Assembly: GCA_900105225.1 (NCBI GenBank)
Contig: LT629764.1
Span: 2,161,001 to 2,225,000 of the forward strand
Direction of reading: 5' to 3'
Origin: Paenibacillaceae bacterium GAS479
GTDB taxonomy: Bacteria; Bacillota; Bacilli; Paenibacillales; Paenibacillaceae
DNA length: 64,000 bases
The notes under the pieces were generated by a model that had not been told where the DNA came from, did no database searches, and worked only from the letters and a program-made list of their open reading frames with translations. Position numbers and translations under genes: made by a program. The first letter of the stretch is position 1, and each line of letters begins with the position of its first letter. Positions 16,366 to 28,367 of the stretch are shown piece by piece.

Positions 16366-19300
16366 TTACTCTGCTCCGTTTCCACCTTGACCGCCGTTTT
16401 GCGGAGCGTTGTTCGTGGCATCAGCATTGTTCATGCCTGTGTTACTTCTGGCGCCAGCGCTGTTGTTCACGCCTGCATCATTGTTCACACCTGCATCGCC
16501 GCCACTCACTGGCGGAGCACCTGCGCCGCCTTTGTTCTTCTTGCGACGGGAGCGGCTACGTTTGGACGAGCCGCCACCCTCTGGAGCTTCTGCTGGCGCG
16601 ACGGAAGCGCGAGCTTCGGCGTCCATATCGCGGAACAGATCGGCAATGTCAGCCCGCGTCACTTCGCGAATGGAAGGCGCCGTGCTGCTGCCTTTGCGGC
16701 GCTTGCGCTTAGCCTTAGCACCGCTGGAGGTTTGCTCCTGACCAGTAGGCGCTGCTCCTGCAACTGGGTTTGCGTTGTCCGTGACTGCTGCGCCGCTGAT
16801 GGATGGTCCACGACCACCCTTCGGACGCATGCCGCCGCGTGATGCATTATCCGGAGCTGCTCCTCCGCGACTACGGCTGCGGTCGCCAGATGGTACGCCT
16901 GGACGTGCAGTGCGATTGCCCATGCTGGATGGAGGAACTGGAAGTCCCCACATGTCGGTACGCTTCGAGCTCTCGATCTTGCCTCCCTCGCGCACGCTCC
17001 ATGGATTGTCATCCCGTACATTCGGGATGTCCTCCGGCATGCTGCCCCGCCAACCGTTGGGGCCAAACCCGCTGTCGCGGCGGCCTCTTCCGCCGCCGCC
17101 TCCACGCTGGCCGCGCCCGGCTGCGCCTGGGCCACGCCCGCCGGCTTCGCCGACTACACGCCCGGCTGCGCCTGGGCCACGCCCACCGGCTTCGCCGGCT
17201 CCGCGTCCGCGCTGCTGCGCAGCGCTCGGACGCGCGCCGCTCGCCGGCGCTGCCGCCGGCCCGCCGCTCGGCGCGGCGGCCTTGCCGTCTACGCCGGCGC
17301 GCCCGGCGGCTGCGCCGCCTTGCGGGCTGCCGCCGTTCCGGCCGGCAGCCGCATCCTTGCCGCGGCGCCCTTTGGCTCCGCGGCTTCCCCGGTTCCCGCG
17401 CGCTCCGCCCCTTTGGGCGGCTCCGCGTGAACCTCCTTCGACCATCGCGAAATCAATCTGATGGTCATTCATATCTACCCGCTCCACGCGTACTTTCACC
17501 TCGTCTCCGATGCGATACATGTTGGAGGTGCGTTCACCGATGAGGATCATCTGTTGATCGTCAAAGTGGTAGTAGTCATCGCTCATATTACTAAGTCGAA
17601 TAAGACCTTCTACCGTGTTCGGCAGCTCCACAAAAATTCCGAAGCCGGTCACGCTGCTGATGATGCCCGTGAACTCTTCTCCTACTTTATCGAGCATAAA
17701 CTCGCATTTCTTAAGCTGATCCGTATCCCGCTCGGCGTCAACCGCAACACGCTCACGCTCCGAAGATTGCTGCGCAATATCCGGCATACGAGCGGCAAGC
17801 GCCTCCTGTCTGGACTCGGACAGCGCGCCACCATTCTCCAGCACCTCCCGGATAACCCGGTGGATGACCAGGTCCGGATAACGCCGGATTGGCGATGTGA
17901 AGTGGCTGTAATACTCTGCCGCCAGACCATAGTGGCCAAGGCTCTCGGCGTCGTAGCGCGCCTGCTTCATCGAACGAAGCATCATGGTGGAAAGCACCGT
18001 CTGCTCCTTCGTGCCCTTGATCTCCTCAAGCAGCGATTGCAGCGCCTTCGGATGGATCGTGTTGTTTTTGCCCCGAACGGAATAACCGAAATTCGAAGCA
18101 ATCTGAATGAAAGTCATCAGCTTTTCGCTATCCGGATTCTCGTGAACCCGATACAGGAAAGGCACCTTCAGCCAGTAAAAATGCTCGCCGATCGTCTCGT
18201 TGGCCGCCAGCATGAACTCTTCAATGATCATTTCCGCGACCGAGCGTTCACGCTTGATGATCGCGGTTGGCTTGCCTTCATCGTCGACGAGAATTTTGGA
18301 CTCCTGGAAGTCAAAATCAATCGCGCCGCGCTTGATACGCTGACGACGAAGCTTCATCGCAAACTCTTCCATGAGCTGGAAGGTTGGGACAAGCTCCGCG
18401 TAACGCTCCAGCAGCTCGGCCTTCTCTGCCCGGCGTTCTGCACGAGCTTGACGCTCTGCCGCCTCACGGGCAGCACGCTCCTCTGCTGACTCTGTCGGTT
18501 TAACGACATTAGCATCCGTTGCGAAAGCATCCAGCTGTTCAAAATCTTCCGGCCGAGTGCGAACCTTCTCGCCTTTGCCGCCACGCTTGTTGTTGATGAC
18601 AGGTTGAGCTTCCTGAGCCAGCCAAGGATTTGGCGGACCGGAGCGGCTTGGACCACCGACGCCGGCTCCACGAACCGGATTCAGAACGCTGTTTTTCCCA
18701 GCTTGACCTGCAGATCCGCTCGATACCGGTCCCTCGGCTATTTCTCCCTCATCATCCGACGCGAATTCTTCATCAGTGTTTTCACCAGGGCTGCCAGCGT
18801 CTCCGCCGGGAATGATCAGCCCCATATCGGAAGGGCTTTGCAATCGCTCAGGCCGGGTTACCATGCCGTCTTCCAGCGTCTCATCCTCGTCATTCGCCAG
18901 AAGGGGATCTTCTTCATCCGTCAAATGCCGAGGAACGCCGCCATCATCATCAGCGGTGATCGTACCCATGCCGCCTGGAGGGAGCTTTTCGGCCCGGACG
19001 CTCAAGCTCGGATCGAACTCGTTCTCATCCGAATGACCGGGCTGCTTCGAGCTGGTAGATTGCATTTGAACTCCAGCATTACCATCAGCAACGCTTGCAC
19101 CTTGAAGCTCATCCGTTTCCTCCAGCTCGTCCGGAGCTAGAATTTTACGAACATTGGTGTAAGACATCCGTTCCTTAGAGCGAATGACACTTGTAAAAAT
19201 GTCATGACGCACACGCTTCAACGTGTGAGCGTCGAACTCCATCTCACAGCTCATCGTCAAACGATCAACCTTTGGATGAAGGGAACAAATTCCGTTCGAC

Positions 19301-20277
19301 AAGCGATGCGGAAGCATCGGAATGACTCGATCCGTCAAGTAAACGCTTGTCCCGCGGCGATAAGCTTCCTGATCCAGCTCAGAACGTTCACGGACGTAAT
19401 AACTGACATCCGCGATATGGACGCCAAGCAGGTAATTGCCGTTTGGCAGCCGCTCGACGTTGACCGCATCATCAAGATCTTTGGCATCTTCGCCATCAAT
19501 CGTAATAATTGTCTTACCGCGCAGGTCGCGCCGTCCTTGGCTGACGATTTCTTCCTCCGTGATGGAGTCAGGAGCCGCTTCTGCCTCCGTAACGACCTCG
19601 TCCGGGAAGCTCTCCGGCAATTGATGCTTGCGGATGATGGATAAAATATCAACACCGGGATCATTTTTGTGGCCGAGCACTTCAATGATCTCGCCTTGAG
19701 CAGCAGCCTTGCCTTCCGGATAATGCGTAATCGTGGCCACAACTTTCATGCCCGTGACAGCACCACCGAATGAACCTTGCGGAATAAAAATATCCCGATT
19801 GATGCGTTTGTCATCTGGAGATACAAAGCCAAAGCTTTCATGACTTTCGAATGTGCCGACCAGTTGTTTAACGGCGCGTTCAACGACACGCACAACTTGG
19901 CCTTCCATGCGTCCGCCGCCGGGACCGCGCGTCGTAACACGCACCAGAACCGTGTCGCCGTTCATACCCGTGTTGAGCTCATTAGCCCCAACATAAACGT
20001 CTGGATGAGTCTTGTCCTCAGGCAATAGGAAAGCAAAGCCCTTGGCATGAACCTGCAACCGACCTTTGAGCAGGTCCATATGTTGCGGGAGGCCGTAAGT
20101 GCCGGACTCGCTGCGGAGAATGGTCCCTTTTTCCTCCAGTTCAGTCAACAGCTTCAAAAAAGCCTTGAACTCGGATGCATTGTCAATGCGAAGCTGCTTT
20201 TCCAACTCTTGATACGTCATCGGCTTGTACGCCGGCTGGTTCATCAAGTCGAGCAGTGATTGTTGTTCGATGGTCAT
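16366..20277 (-). CDS. rnr: Ribonuclease R with a large RNB insertion and a long basic tail
   Basis: A 1303-residue 3'-5' exoribonuclease, far longer than the usual 700-800. Order: winged helix (about 1-65), cold-shock domains (about 70-205), RNB catalytic domain beginning near 235 with GEDAKDLDDAV (metal-binding aspartates), S1 domain near 865-940 (FTGIISSVTGFGIFVEL), then about 360 residues rich in Gly, Arg, Ala and Lys. The RNB domain is interrupted at about 383-622 by an acidic, then Glu/Ala/Arg-rich low-complexity insert, placed between MSYTNVRKIL and LVPTFQLMEEFAMKLRRQR, which are normally close together. The catalytic motifs are intact on both sides. Start 20277 lies behind GAGAAGGAGAAC. 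Confidence 0.95.
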   Translation of the reverse strand: MTIEQQSLLDLMNQPAYKPMTYQELEKQLRIDNASEFKAFLKLLTELEEKGTILRSESGTYGLPQHMDLLKGRLQVHAKGFAFLLPEDKTHPDVYVGANELNTGMNGDTVLVRVTTRGPGGGRMEGQVVRVVERAVKQLVGTFESHESFGFVSPDDKRINRDIFIPQGSFGGAVTGMKVVATITHYPEGKAAAQGEIIEVLGHKNDPGVDILSIIRKHQLPESFPDEVVTEAEAAPDSITEEEIVSQGRRDLRGKTIITIDGEDAKDLDDAVNVERLPNGNYLLGVHIADVSYYVRERSELDQEAYRRGTSVYLTDRVIPMLPHRLSNGICSLHPKVDRLTMSCEMEFDAHTLKRVRHDIFTSVIRSKERMSYTNVRKILAPDELEETDELQGASVADGNAGVQMQSTSSKQPGHSDENEFDPSLSVRAEKLPPGGMGTITADDDGGVPRHLTDEEDPLLANDEDETLEDGMVTRPERLQSPSDMGLIIPGGDAGSPGENTDEEFASDDEGEIAEGPVSSGSAGQAGKNSVLNPVRGAGVGGPSRSGPPNPWLAQEAQPVINNKRGGKGEKVRTRPEDFEQLDAFATDANVVKPTESAEERAAREAAERQARAERRAEKAELLERYAELVPTFQLMEEFAMKLRRQRIKRGAIDFDFQESKILVDDEGKPTAIIKRERSVAEMIIEEFMLAANETIGEHFYWLKVPFLYRVHENPDSEKLMTFIQIASNFGYSVRGKNNTIHPKALQSLLEEIKGTKEQTVLSTMMLRSMKQARYDAESLGHYGLAAEYYSHFTSPIRRYPDLVIHRVIREVLENGGALSESRQEALAARMPDIAQQSSERERVAVDAERDTDQLKKCEFMLDKVGEEFTGIISSVTGFGIFVELPNTVEGLIRLSNMSDDYYHFDDQQMILIGERTSNMYRIGDEVKVRVERVDMNDHQIDFAMVEGGSRGAAQRGGARGNRGSRGAKGRRGKDAAAGRNGGSPQGGAAAGRAGVDGKAAAPSGGPAAAPASGARPSAAQQRGRGAGEAGGRGPGAAGRVVGEAGGRGPGAAGRGQRGGGGGRGRRDSGFGPNGWRGSMPEDIPNVRDDNPWSVREGGKIESSKRTDMWGLPVPPSSMGNRTARPGVPSGDRSRSRGGAAPDNASRGGMRPKGGRGPSISGAAVTDNANPVAGAAPTGQEQTSSGAKAKRKRRKGSSTAPSIREVTRADIADLFRDMDAEARASVAPAEAPEGGGSSKRSRSRRKKNKGGAGAPPVSGGDAGVNNDAGVNNSAGARSNTGMNNADATNNAPQNGGQGGNGAE

Positions 20278-20395
20278 GTTCTCCTTCTCACCTCGTGCCT
20301 TTGGACCGTCCTTAACTGGTAGATCCAGCCACTTCTATCTCCCTAGTAGTATACACGAAATCCGGCATCATCAACCGCTGTCCTTCCAGAATAAA

Positions 20396-20423
20396 AAGAA
20401 AAAGCGGGGATGCCCCCGCTTCA
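20396..20423 (-). terminator. secG terminator
   Basis: On the minus strand AAGCGGGGGCATCCCCGCTT is followed by a T-rich run (TTTTTCTTTTT), 20 bases after the secG stop. Confidence 0.85.
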
Positions 20424-20441
20424 TCAATGCTTTATTCTGTG

Positions 20442-20672
20442 CTATTTCAGGTAAGCTACCAGGAGAGCCACAATGAAAAATCCGGAAGCCAGTCCGATAG
20501 TCAGACGCTGCAGGAACAGGTCCAGGCCGCGGGCTTTCTGCTTGCCGAACAAATGCTCTGCTCCACCGGAGATCGCTCCGGAGAGGCCTGCGCTCTTACC
20601 CTTTTGCAGCAGAACAACCGCAATCAGTCCGAGGGAAAAAATCACGAGCAGAATCTTAAAGAAAATATCCAT
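20442..20672 (-). CDS. secG: Preprotein translocase subunit SecG
   Basis: A 76-residue membrane protein: two hydrophobic helices (about 3-22 and 55-74) around a loop with [17 protein letters not shown], the SecG signature. It assists SecYEG protein export. ATG 20672 follows GGAGGT; the longer frame to 20789 would cross a large hairpin and is rejected. SecG next to rnr and smpB is the common Firmicute order. The leader contains a strong inverted repeat. Confidence 0.95.
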   Translation of the reverse strand: MDIFFKILLVIFSLGLIAVVLLQKGKSAGLSGAISGGAEHLFGKQKARGLDLFLQRLTIGLASGFFIVALLVAYLK

Positions 20673-20725
20673 GCGTAGGTTACCTCCCAGCCTTCGTACA
20701 GCCTCCCGGCTGCCTGCCGCTATGA

Positions 20726-20781
20726 GTTTTGCACATGCATGCCGTCTCCTGCAGCCAGCAAGCGGCATGCATGGGCAAAAC
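20726..20781. repeat. Long inverted repeat in the secG leader
   Basis: Arms 20726-20744 and 20763-20781 match at 18 of 19 positions (GTTTTGC-CATGCATGCCG) around an 18-base loop. It lies 54 bases before secG on the transcribed strand and lacks a T-run, so it may be a leader hairpin. Confidence 0.7.
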
Positions 20782-20856
20782 AGAATCATAAACAGCTTCT
20801 TCTATTGTACCATAAGCTCCGCGCCAGAAACAAGCGTGGGCTTTTCCGTATGAAGG

Positions 20857-20885
20857 GTAAGGGACCGAATTATCCGGCCCCTTAC
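20857..20885 (-). terminator. Terminator-like hairpin after the isomerase gene
   Basis: GTAAGGGGCCGG, a short loop and CCGGTCCCTTAC-type pairing with mismatches, located 17 bases after the isomerase stop. Confidence 0.55.
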
Positions 20886-20902
20886 ATGGTGACTTTGTTC
20901 GA

Positions 20903-21667
20903 TTAGAATCCTTTACCACGCAAGTAATCGAGGCTTAGCTTAGCGCTCTCAAGCGAAGAATTGGCGAACTCTTCTTGCTCTACAAAGAAGTATTCGATTC
21001 CGGCTTTTTCTGCAATCGTAAACACTGACTCGAAGTCGACAGAGCCGCTGCCAACCTCGGTATCGCGCCGACCATCGCCGAAGTCCTTCAGATGCGCAAT
21101 TGGCGTTCTGCCGGCGTAAGTTTTCAAGTAGTCCGCAGGGGAATGGCCAGCCATATGAATCCAGCCCACATCGAATTCCATAATCATCAGATCAGCTGGC
21201 AGACGCTTCAACAGTCGGTCGATGAACGGTTGGCCGTCTACTTTCTTGAACTCGAAATCATGGTTGTGATAACCGTAGATCAGGCCGGCATCCTGCACCT
21301 GACGAGCGGCCTTCTCCAGCGTTGCAGCAAGGCTCTCCACATCGGACAGCTCCGGGTTTTCCGGCAAAGGAGCCCACGGCGTCACAAGATATTTTAGACC
21401 AATCGCCTTCGCATATTCAATCTGTACGGCAAGATCAGCCTGCATTTTTTGAGGATCATTGAAGTCAAGCCCTACATGCGCAGAAATGGCCTCAATACCT
21501 GTCTCCTTCAGCACCTTGTTGAGATCTTCTGAGCTCGTATTAAAATATCCTGCGAATTCAACATATTGGTAGCCCATGTCGGCTACTTTCCGGATTGTAC
21601 CGAGAAAGTCTTGTTCTGTTTGGTCGCGAAGTGTATATAACTGCAAGCCAATTTTAGGTTTTGCCAT
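20903..21667 (-). CDS. Sugar phosphate isomerase/epimerase (xylose isomerase-like TIM barrel)
   Basis: A 254-residue AP endonuclease 2 family protein: KIGLQLYTLRDQ at the start, YVEFAGYF near 37, a YGYHNHDFEF metal-site motif near 142, MEFDVGWIHMAG near 175, LKDF near 208 and a VEQEEF end motif near 235. The His/Asp/Glu set suits a divalent metal site. The substrate is unknown; members include inosose and tagatose epimerases and hydroxypyruvate isomerase-like enzymes. ATG 21667 follows AGGCGGTG; the longer frame to 21856 runs through the eno terminator and is rejected. It stands alone between secG and eno. Confidence 0.85.
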   Translation of the reverse strand: MAKPKIGLQLYTLRDQTEQDFLGTIRKVADMGYQYVEFAGYFNTSSEDLNKVLKETGIEAISAHVGLDFNDPQKMQADLAVQIEYAKAIGLKYLVTPWAPLPENPELSDVESLAATLEKAARQVQDAGLIYGYHNHDFEFKKVDGQPFIDRLLKRLPADLMIMEFDVGWIHMAGHSPADYLKTYAGRTPIAHLKDFGDGRRDTEVGSGSVDFESVFTIAEKAGIEYFFVEQEEFANSSLESAKLSLDYLRGKGF

Positions 21668-21780
21668 GCTTGAACACCGCCTATTCGGTAGGGTTTGTCT
21701 ATCTTGTCTAAGTATAGCGCTTTCATAGTGGCGCTTGCTATGCCGGTTTTTGCGGCGTTTGTTTGTGATTTTGGCATTAC

Positions 21781-21811
21781 AAAAAAATCCTGTCCGCAAA
21801 ATGCGGACAGG
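21781..21811 (-). terminator. eno terminator
   Basis: CCTGTCCGCA, a 3-base loop and TGCGGACAGG (21789-21798/21802-21811) followed by seven Ts on the minus strand. It ends the cggR-gap-pgk-tpiA-gpmI-eno transcript. Confidence 0.92.
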
Positions 21812-21821
21812 ATAGGTTTTT

Positions 21822-21888
21822 GCGCACCGTATGACGACAGCAACGCAACTATACATAAGTCCCGCGCACCGTATGACGACAGCAACGC
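21822..21888. repeat. 25-bp direct repeat pair after eno
   Basis: 21822-21846 and 21864-21888 are identical (GCGCACCGTATGACGACAGC plus AACGC), 17 bases apart, between the eno stop and its terminator. Confidence 0.85.
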
Positions 21889-21922
21889 TAAGGACTCAGT
21901 GCCGGATTACTCCGGCAAAGGC

Positions 21923-23308
<1,386 letters not shown>

Positions 23309-23377
23309 CTAGTACGAGCCCTGCGGATCGTGAGCAGACGCACCATATGACAAAATGGTGGCTTCCTACGCGCTTAT

Positions 23378-24916
23378 TTACGCTTTGTTGATGAGCGAAG
23401 TTCCAGTCATCTCGGCTGGTTTAGGCAGCTCCATCAGACCAAGCAGCGTTGGAGCGATGTCGGCAAGAATGCCGCCATCGCGCAGAGTAACTCCTTTTTG
23501 AGTCACAATCAAAGGAACCGGGTTCGTCGTATGCGCCGTGAACGGGCGACCGTCCGGTCCGATAACCATGTCGGCGTTGCCGTGGTCAGCCGTAATGAGG
23601 ACAACTCCGCCTTTGGCGAGCACAGCGTCAACGACGCGGCCCATGCACTCATCCGTTGCTTCAACCGCCTTGATCGTTGGCTCCAGCATGCCGGAGTGTC
23701 CAACCATGTCAGGGTTGGCGAAGTTCAGAATGATCGCGTCATGCTTGTCGGAGTTGATCTCACGAACAGCGGCATCAGCCACCTCGTAAGCACTCATCTC
23801 AGGCTGCAGATCGTAAGTCGCAACCTTAGGCGAGTTGATCAACACGCGCGTCTCTCCTGGCAGTTCTTGATCGCGGCCGCCGCTGAAGAAGAACGTTACG
23901 TGAGGATACTTCTCCGTCTCGGCGATGCGCAGCTGCGTTTTGCCCTGCTGCACGAGCACCTCGCCAAAAGTGTTGTCCAGGTTTTTCGGTTTGTAGGCGA
24001 CGAAGCCGCCAACCGTTTCGCTGAACAGCGTCAGGCAAACGAAGTAAAGATCCTTAGGCGCATTCTCGCCACGGTCGAAGCCGCGGAAGTCGTCGTTCAT
24101 AAACACTTGGGACAGCTGGATGGCACGATCCGGACGGAAGTTGAAAAATACAACCGCGTCCTGCGATTCCACGAGTGCGACCGGCTGGCCGTCCGCTTCC
24201 GTGATGACAGTCGGCATGACGAACTCGTCGTATACCGATTTCTCATAGGATTCGCGTACGGCAAGCAGCGGATCGGTGTAACGCGGTCCATCGCCATATA
24301 CCATAGCGCGATAAGATTTCTCCACACGCTCCCAGCGCTTGTCGCGGTCCATCGCATAATAACGGCCTTGCACCGTCGCGATGCGGCCGATGCCGAGCTC
24401 CTCGATTTTGGCTTGCAGCTGCGTCAAATAGTTGACTGCACTGTCAGGCGCAACGTCGCGGCCGTCCAGGAAAGCATGGATATAAACCTGCTCCAGCCCT
24501 TCCTTTTTGGCCAGCTCAAGCAGCGCGAACAGATGCGCGATATGGCTATGCACGCCGCCATCGCTGACGAGTCCGTACAGATGCAGCTTTTTGCTGTTCA
24601 GCTTGGCATGCCGCACAGCGCCGATCAGCGTATCGTTATCGTAAAATTCTCCATCGCGGATCGACTTCGTGATCCGGGTCAGATCCTGATATACGATGCG
24701 TCCCGCGCCAATGTTCAAGTGGCCAACTTCGGAGTTGCCCATTTGACCCTCCGGAAGTCCAACCGCTTCACCACAAGCTGTCAGCATCGTATTGGGATAT
24801 TCCGCCATGAAGCGGTCATAGTTCGGCTTACGCGCCTGAGCGACCGCGTTGCCGACGATATCACTGCGGAGGCCGAAGCCGTCCATGATAATGAGTGCAA
24901 CCGGTTTGGGAGCCAT
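23378..24916 (-). CDS. gpmI: 2,3-bisphosphoglycerate-independent phosphoglycerate mutase
   Basis: A 512-residue manganese enzyme of the alkaline-phosphatase superfamily that interconverts 3- and 2-phosphoglycerate. [15 protein letters not shown] gives the first metal aspartate, [14 protein letters not shown] carries the phosphoserine near residue 61, DGRDVAP lies near 153, FNFRPDRA near 260 and ITADHGNAD near 445. ATG 24916 lies one base after the tpiA stop, with GAGGGGGCGAAG inside tpiA as ribosome site, so the two are translationally coupled. The gap to eno (23219-23377) holds small hairpins such as GGGCTC/GAGCCC at 23304-23321, possibly mRNA processing sites. Confidence 0.97.
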   Translation of the reverse strand: MAPKPVALIIMDGFGLRSDIVGNAVAQARKPNYDRFMAEYPNTMLTACGEAVGLPEGQMGNSEVGHLNIGAGRIVYQDLTRITKSIRDGEFYDNDTLIGAVRHAKLNSKKLHLYGLVSDGGVHSHIAHLFALLELAKKEGLEQVYIHAFLDGRDVAPDSAVNYLTQLQAKIEELGIGRIATVQGRYYAMDRDKRWERVEKSYRAMVYGDGPRYTDPLLAVRESYEKSVYDEFVMPTVITEADGQPVALVESQDAVVFFNFRPDRAIQLSQVFMNDDFRGFDRGENAPKDLYFVCLTLFSETVGGFVAYKPKNLDNTFGEVLVQQGKTQLRIAETEKYPHVTFFFSGGRDQELPGETRVLINSPKVATYDLQPEMSAYEVADAAVREINSDKHDAIILNFANPDMVGHSGMLEPTIKAVEATDECMGRVVDAVLAKGGVVLITADHGNADMVIGPDGRPFTAHTTNPVPLIVTQKGVTLRDGGILADIAPTLLGLMELPKPAEMTGTSLINKA

Positions 24917-24917
24917 C

Positions 24918-25673
24918 TTACTTCGCCCCCTCGACGAGTGCGATGTAGGAAGCCGGCTCCAGACTTGCGCCGCCCACAAGAGCACCGTCGATATTCGCTT
25001 GACCCATGTACTCTTGAACGTTGGTTGGTTTCACGCTGCCGCCGTACTGGATGCGCACAGCATCTGCCGTCGCTTGATCATACAGGCTCGCAACAACCTC
25101 GCGGATGTACGCGATTACGTCCTCAGCGTCTGCTGCTGTGGAAGATTTGCCCGTACCGATAGCCCAGATAGGCTCGTAGGCGATAACCGTTGCTGCGGCT
25201 TGCTCCGCGCTCAAACCTTTAAGACCGCCTTCGGTTTGCACTTTGCATACGTTTTTAGTTTCACCAGCTTCACGCTCTTCGAGCTTTTCGCCTACGCAGA
25301 GAATCGGAGTAAGGCCATGCTTGAATGCCGCAACGACCTTTTTGTTCACGATTTCGTCTGTTTCACCAAAGTAAGCACGACGCTCGGAGTGACCAACGAT
25401 AACGTATTTCACGCCGAGATCAGCCAGCATAACGCCGGAGATTTCGCCGGTGTAAGCGCCATTGTCCTCGAAGTGCAGGTTTTGTGCGCCGATAGCGATT
25501 TTTGTGCCTTTAGCCGCTTCGACAAGGGCTGGCAGGTTCGTGAATGGAGCGCAGATCACGCTCTCCACGCCGTCTACTTCTGCTCCGCCTTTAACTTCGT
25601 TGAAGAAAGAAACGGCTTCGGAAACGGTTTTGAACATTTTCCAGTTGCCTGCAATAATTGGTGTTCTTGCCAC
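24918..25673 (-). CDS. tpiA: Triosephosphate isomerase
   Basis: A 251-residue enzyme interconverting dihydroxyacetone phosphate and glyceraldehyde 3-phosphate. Key residues are seen: NWKM near 11-14 (Lys), GHSERR near 96, the catalytic glutamate in [11 protein letters not shown] near 166, and QYGGSVKP near 210. The start is GTG 25673 ([11 protein letters not shown] follows), with GAGGAG 10 bases upstream; the longer ATG frame to 25703 would include that site. The 230-base interval to pgk carries a CCGGATTGC/GCAATCCGG stem (25777-25820). Confidence 0.97.
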   Translation of the reverse strand: MARTPIIAGNWKMFKTVSEAVSFFNEVKGGAEVDGVESVICAPFTNLPALVEAAKGTKIAIGAQNLHFEDNGAYTGEISGVMLADLGVKYVIVGHSERRAYFGETDEIVNKKVVAAFKHGLTPILCVGEKLEEREAGETKNVCKVQTEGGLKGLSAEQAAATVIAYEPIWAIGTGKSSTAADAEDVIAYIREVVASLYDQATADAVRIQYGGSVKPTNVQEYMGQANIDGALVGGASLEPASYIALVEGAK

Positions 25674-25776
25674 GATGATCAATCTCCTCTCTTGGTTAAG
25701 CACGAGTCAGTTGCAAGCAAGGGGATACCGTAGAGAAGCTGCTCATAGGGCTCATTCTTCCGATCCGCTCTTGAAC

Positions 25777-25820
25777 CCGGATTGCTTCATTATGTTGAAC
25801 AAGATGAGGTTGCAATCCGG
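25777..25820 (-). other. Stem-loop between pgk and tpiA
   Basis: 9-bp arms 25777-25785 and 25812-25820 (CCGGATTGC/GCAATCCGG) in the intercistronic gap of the glycolytic operon; without a T-run, so more likely mRNA processing or stability than termination. Confidence 0.5.
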
Positions 25821-25900
25821 CTTTAAATGCGACCACTTCGTTTCTCCAGAATGACCCTATGCTCGCTTACGGCTAACCCTAAACTTACAACCCTCGTAGC

Positions 25901-27082
25901 TTACTTATCGTTAAGAGCTACAACGCCCGGAAGGGCTTTGCCTTCCATGAACTCCAGGGAAGCTCCGCCGCCCGTAGAGATATGGTTCATTTTGTCGGCG
26001 AGGTGGAACTTCTCTGCTGCCGCAGCGGAGTCGCCGCCGCCGATGACTGTGTAACCAGCCGTATCCGCGCAAGCTTGAGCTACAGCACGAGTGCCGTGGG
26101 AGAAAGGCTCGATTTCGAATACGCCCATAGGTCCGTTCCAAACAACCAGCTTGGAGTCCTTAATAACATTGGCGTACAGTTCACGAGTTTTCGGTCCGAT
26201 GTCAATGCCTTCCCAGTCAGCAGGAATTCCGTCAACGTCGACGATTTTCGTGTTGGCGTCTTTGCTGAAGTCGTCCGTTACGACGATGTCAACTGGAAGC
26301 AGGAAGTTCTTGCCAAGCTTTTTAGCTTTCTCGATGAACTCGAGCGCAAGATCAAGCTTGGAGTTGTCACATAGAGATTTCCCGATTTCATGGCCTTGAG
26401 CCTTGAAGAAGGTGTAGGACAAGCCGCCGCCGATAACGATGTTGTCAGCGATCTCGATCATTTTGTTGATGACTTCGATTTTGTCCTTAACTTTGGAGCC
26501 GCCGACAATCGCCGTGAACGGGCGCTCTGGGTTGTTCAGAGCTTTGCCGAGTACGTCCAGTTCCTTCTCCATCAACAGGCCGGATACGGCCGGGATCAGA
26601 TGAGCGATGCCTTCCGTGGAAGCATGCGCGCGGTGAGCAGCGCCGAAAGCGTCATTCACGAACAGATCAGCCAAGGAAGCCAGCTGTTTCGCGAACTCGG
26701 GATCGTTCTTTTCCTCGCCAGCATTGAAGCGCGTATTCTCAAGCAGCAGTACATCCCCGTCTTGCAGCGCTGCGGCTTTGGCTGCAGCATCAGGACCAGC
26801 CGTATCGTCGGCTTTAGCAACTGGCTTGCCGATCAGCTCGGCCAGACGAGCCGCTACTGGAGTCAAACGCAGCTCTTCCTTCACTTCGCCGCCTGGGCGA
26901 CCGAAGTGGGCAGCCATAATAACGCGGGCTCCCTTTTCGATGAGGTATTGAATCGTTGGCAACGTCTCGCGAATACGAGTATCGTCGGTAATCGCTCCGT
27001 CTTCCATCGGCACGTTGAAGTCCACGCGAACGAATACGCGCTTTCCTGTTACTTCCACATCACGAACACTTTTCTTGTTCAT
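25901..27082 (-). CDS. pgk: Phosphoglycerate kinase
   Basis: A 393-residue kinase that makes ATP from 1,3-bisphosphoglycerate. [15 protein letters not shown] near residues 15-29 and HFGRPGG near 60 bind substrate; [11 protein letters not shown] near 195 and [12 protein letters not shown] near 350 form the nucleotide side. Start 27082 follows GGGAGGGCGAG. Third gene of the cggR-gap operon. Confidence 0.98.
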   Translation of the reverse strand: MNKKSVRDVEVTGKRVFVRVDFNVPMEDGAITDDTRIRETLPTIQYLIEKGARVIMAAHFGRPGGEVKEELRLTPVAARLAELIGKPVAKADDTAGPDAAAKAAALQDGDVLLLENTRFNAGEEKNDPEFAKQLASLADLFVNDAFGAAHRAHASTEGIAHLIPAVSGLLMEKELDVLGKALNNPERPFTAIVGGSKVKDKIEVINKMIEIADNIVIGGGLSYTFFKAQGHEIGKSLCDNSKLDLALEFIEKAKKLGKNFLLPVDIVVTDDFSKDANTKIVDVDGIPADWEGIDIGPKTRELYANVIKDSKLVVWNGPMGVFEIEPFSHGTRAVAQACADTAGYTVIGGGDSAAAAEKFHLADKMNHISTGGGASLEFMEGKALPGVVALNDK

Positions 27083-27129
27083 AGCTGCTCGCCCTCCCGG
27101 TGTATAAGTTTATCTATGGGTTAAACATC

Positions 27130-27168
27130 GTTAAAGAGGAGAACGAACGCTCGCCTCTCCCCTTTAAC
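27130..27168 (-). other. Stem-loop between gap and pgk
   Basis: GTTAAAG (27130-27136) pairs with CTTTAAC (27162-27168), with partial GGAG/CTCC pairing inside. No T-run; a candidate mRNA processing or stability element in the operon. Confidence 0.5.
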
Positions 27169-27200
27169 AGTAACGCTGTATATGCAGTTAAGCGTTGAAC

Positions 27201-28367
<1,167 letters not shown>

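Noticed and set aside
23498..25162. 554-residue plus-strand frame opposite gpmI and tpiA
   Set aside because: Covers two certain genes on the other strand; composition is that of a shadow frame.
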